From positions 2,056,391 to 2,120,390 of the forward strand of contig NZ_CP024866.1 in assembly GCF_004136015.1 (NCBI RefSeq): a stretch of 64,000 bases of DNA. Direction: 5' to 3'. Position numbers and translations under genes: made by a program. Below, in pieces: positions 8,437 through 15,736 of this stretch. How positions within the stretch are numbered: position 1 is the stretch's first letter; every line of letters starts with the position of its first letter. The notes beneath the pieces were generated by a model. It saw only the letters and a program-made list of their open reading frames with translations, made no database searches and was not told where the DNA came from. This DNA is from Pseudomonas sp. ACM7 (lineage in GTDB: Bacteria; Pseudomonadota; Gammaproteobacteria; Pseudomonadales; Pseudomonadaceae).

Positions 8437-8468
8437 TCCGCCCCCGCGAACGTCTTCGCGGGGGCGGA
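8437..8468. terminator. Strong GC hairpin between convergent genes
   Basis: A perfect 13-bp stem (8437-8449 with 8456-8468) and 6-base loop acgtct lies 8 bases past the psd stop and 17 bases from the stop of the convergent lectin gene. The T-tract is weak (catttc), so it may act as a shared bidirectional terminator or 3'-end stabiliser. Confidence 0.7.
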
Positions 8469-8484
8469 CATTTCGGTGTTGCCG

Positions 8485-8886
8485 TTACTCTATCTGTCCA
8501 CGGAAGCCGATCGGCCCTTCGTTGGCGTAGGTATTGGTGCCACTGAGGTTTTTCCCTCCATCACTGGAGGTCACGCTCAACGCCACAACGTTCTGATTAT
8601 CCCGACCTCCGATGACCCATTTGCCACCCGGATGCCAAGGGGCATCGTTGCCGCCCCACTGATTTTCAACGTTGTACTGGTTCTGGCCCGTGCGCTGAGC
8701 CTTGAAGCCAATGGGACCTTCACCCGCATACGTCATGGTGCCGGTGAAACTCTTCCCGCCATCGCCCGATTTGATCTCGATCGCGACAACGTTCTGGTTG
8801 TCCCGCGCGCCTAGCGTCCAGTCTCCGCCCGGATGCCAGGGTGCCGAACTACCGCCCCATTGATTTGCCACTACATATCTAGACAT
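8485..8886 (-). CDS. OAA-family high-mannose-binding lectin
   Basis: 133 residues made of two tandem repeats of about 66 residues. Each has the pattern NQWGG-SAPWHPGG-W, RDNQNVVA, SGDGGK and YAGEGPIGF, the hallmark of the Oscillatoria agardhii agglutinin family, which includes the P. fluorescens lectin PFL and binds branched high-mannose glycans. The start is the ATG at 8886, because AAGGAG stands 9 bases before it. The ATG three codons earlier has the same AAGGAG touching it and is unlikely. There is no signal peptide, so secretion would need another route. It is a single gene between psd and a PilZ gene. Its natural role is not settled; binding glycans of hosts, predators or competitors is possible. 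Confidence 0.93.
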   Translation of the reverse strand: MSRYVVANQWGGSSAPWHPGGDWTLGARDNQNVVAIEIKSGDGGKSFTGTMTYAGEGPIGFKAQRTGQNQYNVENQWGGNDAPWHPGGKWVIGGRDNQNVVALSVTSSDGGKNLSGTNTYANEGPIGFRGQIE

Positions 8887-9085
8887 AAACTTCATCTCCT
8901 TGAAGTTACAAAGAGACCTGCCCTGCGTAGGCAGCAGGCCGTACGACTGTGCGTATCCAGTCGCACGACTGTCAGATTAGTAGTACGCCCGGAGGGCACT
9001 CGACTGACAGACAAACGGTATAAATCCATAGCTGCTACAGTCAGATCATTCACTGCCCATTTACCGGTTGGAGTTTTTCCACGGC

Positions 9086-10864
9086 ATGAATGAAACCAGC
9101 CCCCACCTCCTGCTACGCGCCCCGATCCCGACGCAGTTGCGCCTGTCGTTCTGTGAAGCCACCCCGCGTGATCTCAAGCGCTGGATCGCCAATCTGCCCA
9201 AAGCCAACATCGGCGAAACCGCTCGCCAGCTGTATCAAGGCTTGAGCGAACTCAACCAACTGCTCACGCCCAGCGACAATCGCCTGCAATTGCTCGAACT
9301 GCTGCGGCCCGAGGTGTATTACGTCTGCAAACACCTTGAGCAGCATTTCCTGCATCAGTCGATTGTCCTCGACGAGCGTTCCCGCAAGATCGCCAACCTC
9401 TGTCAGGCGCTGCAAAGTCATTTGGCCATTGGTTATAAACAGATCGTCGTGCGCATCACACCGAAGTTCAGCAAGGACCGTGCGCCGCTGCTGACCCAGG
9501 CGCTGCAACGGGCGATCCATTGCCTGAACGGGCCGCTTATTCGCGCGACCAAACTCTATTGCCCGGTGCCGGAAGGCCTGTGGCTGGAACTGCATCAGCT
9601 CTATCGGATCGCCTGCGCGCACCGTCTCCAGCACACGAGCCTGCGCGATGAGCTGGCCAGCCAGACGCAAAACCTGAGCATCGAACAGACTTACGTGGTC
9701 GCCCTGCTGTTGGGCGCCTCACGCTGCAACCAACTGCGCCAGCACCAGATTGCCCGGGTGGCCGAGGTGCTGGAGCCCTGGAGCCAATGGATCAAGCTGC
9801 AACCCGGCAAACCGGCCACCGGGCTGTTTGCCGTCGTGCCAGACCTCGACACCGGGCCGCGTTATCGCACCAAGTTCCGGGCCGAGCAGCAAGAGAGCTT
9901 ATTGGGGATTGATCCGCAGCCGTTGGTCGCGGCGATTGAAGCTCATTTGCAAAAAAACGACAGTTCATCACCGCTGGCCGTGCCGGCAGGGTTAAGCCTG
10001 GATACGTTGCAACACCTTCATGCCGCCTGGGGCCAGACTGCCGAGCGCTGTTTCCAGCGCACCGTCGGCCAAGGCACGTTAACCCTGTGCATAGGCATGA
10101 GCGCGCTGCACTTCTATCTGGGCGGGCAACGCTCATTCAGCGACATCCTGAAGAACCACGGCGCCCGGCCTGCACAATTTTCGGTAACGTCAGTGACCGG
10201 CCGGGAAAAGGACCAATGGCACCAGGCCTTCGACGCCGCTCCCCAAGGCAATGCAGACACTCTATTGCCCTACGAAGAGATCGAATACCCGCAGCTTCAG
10301 AATGACGACAGCCACGAAGCATCCGACCGCAATCAGCACTTCCCGACCCATGTCCTGTCAGTGGTCAATCACAGCCCCGGCGGTTACTGCCTGGCCTGGC
10401 CCGGCGCAGTGCCCGCCGAGTTACAGGCAGGTGAGATGGTCGGTATCGAGGATTCTGCCAGTCAGGGTTGGAGCATCGCGGTGGTGCGCTGGATACGCCA
10501 GGTGCGCGGCGGTGGCACGCAGATGGGCATCGAGCAGGTTGCACCCTTCGCCGAGCCTTGCGGCCTGCAATTGGTGCGCACCCGTGATGACCACAGCCAA
10601 TACCTTCGCGGTCTGTTGCTGCCGCAAATCAGCGCCATCGACGCGCCCGCCACTTTGCTCGCGCCGCGCCTGCCCTTTCAGGAGGGCAACAAGATCATGA
10701 TCAATACCAACGGTGAAGAACGCCGGGTCGGGCTGGATCGGCGGGTGGCGAGCACCAACAGCTTCAATCAGTTCGCCTACCGTCCACTGGAGGTAGCCAA
10801 AAACGACAACGCCGCGGTGAGCGGCGCTGAGGAGGATTTTGATTCGTTGTGGAAAACGCTTTAA
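9086..10864 (+). CDS. PilZ-domain protein with large helical N-terminal domain
   Basis: 592 residues from ATG 9086; a TTG at 9068 is a weaker start. The N-terminal roughly 400 residues are mostly helical (LRLSFCEATPRDLKRWIANL and after) and unrecognised. The region at about 420-500 looks like a PilZ fold: the (D/N)xSxxG-type NHSPGGYCL, then VVRWIRQV and TQMGIEQVAP. An arginine-rich ERRVGLDRRV lies nearer the C-terminus. PilZ domains bind cyclic di-GMP, but the canonical RxxxR is not clearly placed before NHSPGG, so binding is uncertain. It occupies the PA4958 position between psd and serB; PAO1's fimX, which I recall lying in between, is absent. Confidence 0.65.
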   Translation: MNETSPHLLLRAPIPTQLRLSFCEATPRDLKRWIANLPKANIGETARQLYQGLSELNQLLTPSDNRLQLLELLRPEVYYVCKHLEQHFLHQSIVLDERSRKIANLCQALQSHLAIGYKQIVVRITPKFSKDRAPLLTQALQRAIHCLNGPLIRATKLYCPVPEGLWLELHQLYRIACAHRLQHTSLRDELASQTQNLSIEQTYVVALLLGASRCNQLRQHQIARVAEVLEPWSQWIKLQPGKPATGLFAVVPDLDTGPRYRTKFRAEQQESLLGIDPQPLVAAIEAHLQKNDSSSPLAVPAGLSLDTLQHLHAAWGQTAERCFQRTVGQGTLTLCIGMSALHFYLGGQRSFSDILKNHGARPAQFSVTSVTGREKDQWHQAFDAAPQGNADTLLPYEEIEYPQLQNDDSHEASDRNQHFPTHVLSVVNHSPGGYCLAWPGAVPAELQAGEMVGIEDSASQGWSIAVVRWIRQVRGGGTQMGIEQVAPFAEPCGLQLVRTRDDHSQYLRGLLLPQISAIDAPATLLAPRLPFQEGNKIMINTNGEERRVGLDRRVASTNSFNQFAYRPLEVAKNDNAAVSGAEEDFDSLWKTL

Positions 10865-10881
10865 TCGGGGGGCCACAAAGC

Positions 10882-10959
10882 AAAAGATCGCAGCCTGCGG
10901 CAGCTCCTACAGGGAAACGCATATTCCTTTGTAGGAGCTGCCGAAGGCTGCGATCTTTT
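10882..10959. repeat. REP pair, family B
   Basis: Inverted copies (10882-10911 and 10930-10959) of a 30-base element of the form aaaagatcgcagcc...ctcctaca face each other across 18 bases. The same family recurs at 14417-14454 and 30625-30716. The pair lies between the convergent PilZ and serB genes and probably folds into a long RNA hairpin that separates their transcripts. Confidence 0.85.
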
Positions 10960-10967
10960 GATCTTTC

Positions 10968-12182
10968 TTAGAGCTGCCCGTCACGATCCCGGAAGCCCAG
11001 CAAATACAGCACACCATCCAGCCCAAGGGTGGAAATCGCCTGTTTCGCCGACTGTTTCACCAGCGGCTTGGCACGGAAAGCCACGCCCAACCCGGCAATG
11101 GCCAGCATTGGCAAATCGTTGGCGCCGTCGCCGACCGCAATGGTCTGCTCCAGACGCAAACCTTCCTTGTGCGCCAGCTCTTTCAGCAGATCGGCCTTGC
11201 GCTGCGCATCGACAATCGGCTCGACCGCCACGCCGGTGACCTTGCCGTCGACCACTTCCAGTTCATTGGCGAACACATAGTCGATACCCAACTTGGTCTG
11301 CAATTGCTTGGCGAAGTAGGTAAAGCCGCCCGACAGAATTGCGGTCTTGTAGCCCAGACGCTTGAGTTCGGCGAACAGGGTTTCGGCACCTTCGGTCAGA
11401 CGCAGGGAGGCGCCGATGGAATCCAGTACGCTGACATCCAGCCCTTTCAACAAGGCCAGGCGTTCCTTGAAACTGGCGCGGAAGTCCAATTCGCCGGCCA
11501 TCGCCCGCTCGGTGATCGCAGACACCTGATCGCCCACGCCGGCAGCCTTGGCCAGTTCGTCGATGACTTCGGCTTCGATCAGCGTCGAGTCCATGTCGAA
11601 CACCGCCAGACGGCGGTTACGACGGAACAGCGAATCTTCCTGGAAGGCGATGTCGACGTTCAGCTCTTGCGCGACGCTGAGGAATTCGGCCCGCAGCGCT
11701 TGCGGATCAGCCGCTTCGCCACGAACGGAAAACTCGATGCAGCCCTTGCCCTGATCGGCCGGGGTGTCCAGCGGCATGCGCCCGGACAGACGATCGATGT
11801 GGTCGATGTTCAGGCCATATTTAGCGGTGATCGAACTCACGGCCTGCAATTGCCCGGCGGTCACTTTGCGGGTCAGCAGGGTCACGATGTGGCGTTTCTT
11901 GCCCTGATTGCCGACCCACTGCTGGTAATCCTCTTCGGACACCGGCGTGAAACGCACCTGCTGATCGAGCTTGTAAGCCGTGAACAGGATGTCCTTGAGC
12001 ACCGACTTGCCTTGCTCGGTGTCAGGAATTTCAACCAGGATGCCAAACGACAACGTGTCGTGGATCACCGCCTGACCAATGTCGAGAATGTTCACACCAC
12101 CCTGGGCCAGAACGCCGGTAATGGCCGCAGTCAGACCCGGACGGTCGACTCCCGTGATGTTTATCAGGACGATTTCGCGCAA
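10968..12182 (-). CDS. serB: Phosphoserine phosphatase SerB
   Basis: 404 residues starting at a TTG (12182), chosen because MREIVLINITG is the known SerB N-terminus. Two ACT-like regulatory domains (about 1-170) precede a HAD phosphatase. FDMDSTLIE supplies the nucleophile Asp196 and the acid/base Asp198, followed by AILSGGFTYF and GDGANDLPML for the phosphate and Mg sites. The enzyme makes serine from phosphoserine in the last step of serine synthesis. It is divergent from the HAMP/cyclase-like gene. Confidence 0.96.
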   Translation of the reverse strand: MREIVLINITGVDRPGLTAAITGVLAQGGVNILDIGQAVIHDTLSFGILVEIPDTEQGKSVLKDILFTAYKLDQQVRFTPVSEEDYQQWVGNQGKKRHIVTLLTRKVTAGQLQAVSSITAKYGLNIDHIDRLSGRMPLDTPADQGKGCIEFSVRGEAADPQALRAEFLSVAQELNVDIAFQEDSLFRRNRRLAVFDMDSTLIEAEVIDELAKAAGVGDQVSAITERAMAGELDFRASFKERLALLKGLDVSVLDSIGASLRLTEGAETLFAELKRLGYKTAILSGGFTYFAKQLQTKLGIDYVFANELEVVDGKVTGVAVEPIVDAQRKADLLKELAHKEGLRLEQTIAVGDGANDLPMLAIAGLGVAFRAKPLVKQSAKQAISTLGLDGVLYLLGFRDRDGQL

Positions 12183-12317
12183 GGCGCACCCCCGCAGGTG
12201 GAAAAAAACCGCATTCTACCCACTTTCAGTGACCATCGGGCACCGTGAGCGCTTTGACGGTCTAGGGCCTGTCGCTATACTGCGCGTCAACTTCACGGAC
12301 AAAAGAGCCGAGCTCAA

Positions 12318-13850
12318 GTGAACCGGCCCACGCCAGTAAAAACCGATAACTTCTTTCTGCTGATCTTCCGTGCACTGCGCCACCGCCGTGTACCGATTGC
12401 ATTACGCATCGCCAGCCATAACGTGATCCTGGTCGCTCTGGCCCTGGTGATCTATGCCTGCGTGATGGGTTTGCAGTTCAAGCAGGCCATGCACGAGCAG
12501 GCGGATGCCCTGGGCGAAAGCCTGACCACCCAGACTGCCACGTCCGCCACGGAGCTGTTGGTGTCCAACGACATCCTCAGCCTCAACGTGCTGCTCAACA
12601 ACCTGACCAAAAACAAGCTGGTGGCTCATGCTGCCATCTACAGCGTGGATAACCGCATCCTCGCCGAAGCCGGTCAGCGCCCCAAGCATAGCCTGCTGGG
12701 CGAAGCCGAAGGCATGTACCAGAGCAAGATCACTTTCCAGGATGTGACTGCCGGGCAACTGCGCATCAGCCTGGACATGGATCAGTTCCAGCAGCCGATG
12801 ACCATCAGCCTGCAAAGCATGGGCATTTTGAGCGCGATTCTGCTGGCGCTGTCCCTGGCCTTGAGCCTGCGACTGGGTCGGCACATCTCCACGCCGCTGC
12901 TGCAATTGCGGGTGTGGCTGCGCCATATCGACGAATACACCCCGGCCACCGAGCGTCAGGATGAGATCGGCGATCTGGCTCGCCAGCTGCACGCCGACTT
13001 CGCGCCAGAGCCGGCTGAACCGGAACCCGCTCCCGAGCCTGAATACGACGAAAGCGACTACGAAGACGCCGACGACAACGAGCCGAGCTTCGAAGTGCGC
13101 AACCTGCGGGATCCGAGCTTCGATGAAAGCAAACCTGTGGCCGGCCTCAAGCCTGCGCCGCGGCGCAGTGTCAGCACCGTTGAAGACGACGATGACGATG
13201 ATGCGTTTGCCGACTTGCGCGATGAATCGGCCGACGTTGCGCCTAAACCGGTAGCAAAACCGGTGATCTCGAATGTGCCACAGCACAGCGCCGTCCTGGC
13301 CGTGCAACTGGGCGCCCAGGATCAGCTGCGTCGTCTGCCTCGCACCCGCCTGGAAGAATTGCTGAAACGCTATCGCGATTGCCTTGATCAGGCGGCTTCG
13401 CTCTACCAGAGCGAACTGCATACCCTGAACGATGGCAGCACGCTGATGCTGTTCCACACCGAAGACAGCGGCGACGACTACCTGACCAACGCCATCTGCT
13501 GCGGTGAGTTGTTGCGGGCTCTGGGCCATCAGTTGCAGATCGAAGTTGCGGACAGCGGCATCACCCTGCAGTTGCAGTTGGGCCTGACGCTGGGTGATGA
13601 GCTGTTCGGTCTGAGCCAGATTGACCTGCTGCTGACCGAAACGGCTCAGGATGCGCTGGCGCTGTCGCAACACAGTCGTAACCTGTTGCTGGTGGAGCGC
13701 AAGATCGGTGACGACGCGCTGATCCGCCAGCGCGCACGAATCCGACCGATCGCAAGCCCTGAGGGCGCGTGCTGCGTGGAGCGGTTGATGGAGCCTTATC
13801 CGTCGATGCTGGAGCGGCAACTGGCGCGGATGCATGAGCGTCGGGCGTAA
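12318..13850 (+). CDS. Membrane protein with HAMP-like and degenerate cyclase-like domains
   Basis: 510 residues from a GTG start. One membrane helix (about 34-55) and a second (about 170-190) frame a periplasmic sensor-like segment. A HAMP-like linker follows (ISTPLLQLRVWLRHIDEYTP, DEIGDLARQLH). A highly acidic low-complexity stretch at about 230-310 includes EDDDDDDAFADL. The C-terminal domain (about 320-490: AVLAVQLGAQDQL, LLKRYRDCL, NDGSTLMLFHTED, LQLGLTLGDELFGL) resembles class III nucleotide cyclases, but I do not see the two catalytic aspartates, so it is probably degenerate. It occupies the PA4961 position next to serB. Function unknown, possibly a membrane sensor. Confidence 0.6.
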   Translation: MNRPTPVKTDNFFLLIFRALRHRRVPIALRIASHNVILVALALVIYACVMGLQFKQAMHEQADALGESLTTQTATSATELLVSNDILSLNVLLNNLTKNKLVAHAAIYSVDNRILAEAGQRPKHSLLGEAEGMYQSKITFQDVTAGQLRISLDMDQFQQPMTISLQSMGILSAILLALSLALSLRLGRHISTPLLQLRVWLRHIDEYTPATERQDEIGDLARQLHADFAPEPAEPEPAPEPEYDESDYEDADDNEPSFEVRNLRDPSFDESKPVAGLKPAPRRSVSTVEDDDDDDAFADLRDESADVAPKPVAKPVISNVPQHSAVLAVQLGAQDQLRRLPRTRLEELLKRYRDCLDQAASLYQSELHTLNDGSTLMLFHTEDSGDDYLTNAICCGELLRALGHQLQIEVADSGITLQLQLGLTLGDELFGLSQIDLLLTETAQDALALSQHSRNLLLVERKIGDDALIRQRARIRPIASPEGACCVERLMEPYPSMLERQLARMHERRA

Positions 13851-13864
13851 ATAGCCCCGCTATG

Positions 13865-13902
13865 AAAAAGCCCGCAGACGAGTAATCGTCTGCGGGCTTT
13901 TT
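13865..13902 (+). terminator. Rho-independent terminator
   Basis: A perfect 17-bp stem beginning aaaaagcccgcagacga with loop gtaa ends in a run of five T (13898-13902), 15 bases after the stop of the cyclase-like gene. It is symmetrical enough to act on both strands. Confidence 0.93.
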
Positions 13903-13911
13903 GTTGCCCGC

Positions 13912-13996
13912 CTTCGCGAGCAAGCCCGCTCCCACATTTAATCGCATTCCCTCTGAAGGAACTCAATCGAATGTGGGAGCGGGCTTGCTCGCGAAG
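13912..13996. repeat. REP pair, family A
   Basis: Two inverted copies (13912-13938, 13970-13996) of the 27-base element cttcgcgagcaagcccgctc plus ccacatt, separated by about 31 bases. This is the commonest repeat in the window (also near 22.2, 26.7, 33.4, 50.6 and 57.8 kb), always between genes. Pairs of this kind in Pseudomonas are REP doublets mobilised by RAYT transposases; no RAYT gene is in this window. Confidence 0.9.
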
Positions 13997-14039
13997 GGGT
14001 CAGGACAGGCAACGGAGATTTCCAACCTGCAGAAACAAC

Positions 14040-14826
14040 AAAGCCCGCACATGGCGCAATGCTGTTCACTTTAAGAAAAGTTTGGGATGGGATGGGGTGG
14101 GGTACATATCCATTTCTGCGGTAGCGGCTGCTGGCGGTTTCGCTTTTACAGCGAGTCACTTGGAAATACGGAATGCCGCCCAACCCCAAGTAACCAAGGG
14201 CTCTTGCCCCGCCATTCGGTGCCTCGCTTAGGCTCGGCATGCCCTCACTCCGGCATTGCTCCGGGGGCCCGCCGCCATCGGCCATCCATGGCCGGGGGCG
14301 GCTACCTCGGCATCCATGCCGAGGTGCCCCCTGCGCAACGCCTGCGTTCGGCCTCTGGAAAAGGGGCGGCAGATCTGAAGCCAAAGCAAAGCAACAGCAA
14401 CGGCAACAGCAAGATCAAAAGATCGCAGCCTCGCTTCGCTCGACAGCTCCTACAGGGAAATGCGTTCACTTGGAGTCAGGCCGGCCGGTAGGCCGCCTCG
14501 CTTTGGCGTTTGCGGTGCACGCCCCCTCGAGAGGCCGAGTGGAGGTTCTGCGCAGTGGGCAACCCGGCATGGATGCCGGGTTAGCCGCCCCCGGCCATGG
14601 ATGGCCGATGGCGGCGGGCCCACGGAGCAGGACCGGAGCGCGGGCATGCCGAGCCTAAGCGAGGCACCGAACGAAAGGGGCAAGAGCCCTTGGTTACTTG
14701 GGGTTGGGCGGCATTCCGTATTTCCAAGTGACCCGCCGTAAGGGCGGAACCCTAGGCCGCCGTGACCGCAGAAACGGATATGTACCCCAACCTTAAGTGA
14801 ACAGCATTACGCACATGGCGGGCTTT
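14040..14826. mobile_element. 787-bp inverted-repeat intergenic element (MITE-like)
   Basis: Two long imperfect inverted arms (14040-14357 and 14530-14826) flank a 170-bp centre. The best block is a 55-base exact match between 14156-14210 and the complement of 14677-14731. The outer ends also pair (aaagcccgc...ctgttcact). GC-rich sub-hairpins lie within each arm, e.g. around cggcatggatgccg. No convincing ORF is present: open frames in the arms mirror each other and lack ribosome-binding sites. The arm sequence resembles an intergenic repeat I recall as frequent in P. fluorescens genomes. It could be a non-autonomous mobile element or two repeat copies inserted head to head. Confidence 0.75.
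14417..14454. repeat. Single family B REP inside the inverted-repeat element
   Basis: One copy of the aaaagatcgcagcc...ctcctaca element sits in the centre of the 787-bp inverted repeat. Its own arms carry tcgcttcgctcgac in place of the tgcggcag of the 10.9-kb copy. It is unpaired, unlike the other two family B loci, so it may have inserted into the centre or served as the junction between arms. Confidence 0.8.
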
Positions 14827-14846
14827 GTTCTTGGATCAATCCAGGC

Positions 14847-15560
14847 TTAGAACCTGAACACTTCCATATCGGTCCGGATCGGCGACGCCATAGGGATCTT
14901 CGGCTGTTTCTCTTGCTCGGCTGCCGGTGCCACAGGCTTGGTAGCCGGTTTTTTTGGCGCTTCGGCAATCGGCGGCTGATTAGCCAGCGGCTTGAGGGCC
15001 ACCGAAAGCTGCTCGGCCAGACGCTGCAGCAATACACCCTGAGCCTGAACCTGAGCCGCCGTGCCACCGGCATGCTGTTCCTGCAGGTGAATGATGCGGT
15101 TATCACGAACCTGGCCACGACGGTCGATCAGACGCCATTGCGCATCAAGGATCGCCGGTTGCGCCTCACCCGAGTCCAGGCGAGTAATCGTCAGAAGAAC
15201 CTGCACATCCGGCCTGAAGCCCACTGTCGCTGGCGCCAGCACTACGCGCTGGCTGTCCAGATGACCGGCGACCTGACGCAGCAGCAACTGATCGATATCC
15301 GACGACAGGCTACCCGCCCAACGACCATCAACCGACGCTTGCAGGCTGCCATCCGGCTGTCGCTGCAACAACGTTTCGCGTTGCAGGTAATCAGCGACTG
15401 TTACCGGGCCCAGTAATACAGCCATGCCCGCGCTTTGCGCAGGCTGAGCCGGACTTCCGCTGTCCAGCTGATACAGCGACACCGGTTGGTGAACGCTGCA
15501 ACCCGCCAGGCCAAGAACGCCAGCGAGCATCAAAATAAAAGGAAGGCGCAGAGCAGTCAT
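14847..15560 (-). CDS. PqiC/ABC-auxiliary-type outer-membrane lipoprotein
   Basis: 237 residues. The N-terminus is a lipoprotein signal ending in LGLAGC, with Cys at about 21. The domain that follows (VSLYQLDSG, VLLGPVTVADYLQRETLL, DIDQLLLRQVAGHL, then a beta-rich core with ILDAQWRLIDRRG) matches the PqiC-like / ABC-type transport auxiliary family, which links inner-membrane MCE or ABC systems to the outer membrane. No pqiA/pqiB or mce gene is adjacent, so its partner is elsewhere. The C-terminal 50 residues are a Pro/Ala/Lys-rich tail. GGATGGG precedes the ATG. Confidence 0.75.
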   Translation of the reverse strand: MTALRLPFILMLAGVLGLAGCSVHQPVSLYQLDSGSPAQPAQSAGMAVLLGPVTVADYLQRETLLQRQPDGSLQASVDGRWAGSLSSDIDQLLLRQVAGHLDSQRVVLAPATVGFRPDVQVLLTITRLDSGEAQPAILDAQWRLIDRRGQVRDNRIIHLQEQHAGGTAAQVQAQGVLLQRLAEQLSVALKPLANQPPIAEAPKKPATKPVAPAAEQEKQPKIPMASPIRTDMEVFRF

Positions 15561-15695
15561 CGTCCCATCCAGGTGGTTGCCACAAGGCTAACCACAGTGA
15601 AAATACTCAATAAATATGAAGAACGCTCGGCCACGCCGGCGCTTGAAAGGCCATATCATCCGTGAATATGCGTTCCGACTCCAGCGCCAAAGCGT

Positions 15696-15721
15696 CGATC
15701 TACGCGTTAAATCGTAGATCG
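15696..15721. other. Perfect 9-bp hairpin downstream of parC
   Basis: cgatctacg (15696-15704) and cgtagatcg (15713-15721) pair around an 8-base loop, 16 bases past the parC stop on the minus strand. No T-run follows, so it may be a processed 3' end or a weak terminator. The rest of 15561-15736 shows nothing further. Confidence 0.45.
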
Positions 15722-15736
15722 AGCGCTCTAGGACGC

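Noticed and set aside
13912..13996. Possible attachment site (att) from repeated ends
   Set aside because: The pair is a REP doublet present at many loci, not a phage or island junction.
14040..14826. Small protein-coding genes in the inverted-repeat arms
   Set aside because: Frames are mirrored in both arms, rich in Gly/Pro/Arg and without ribosome-binding sites.
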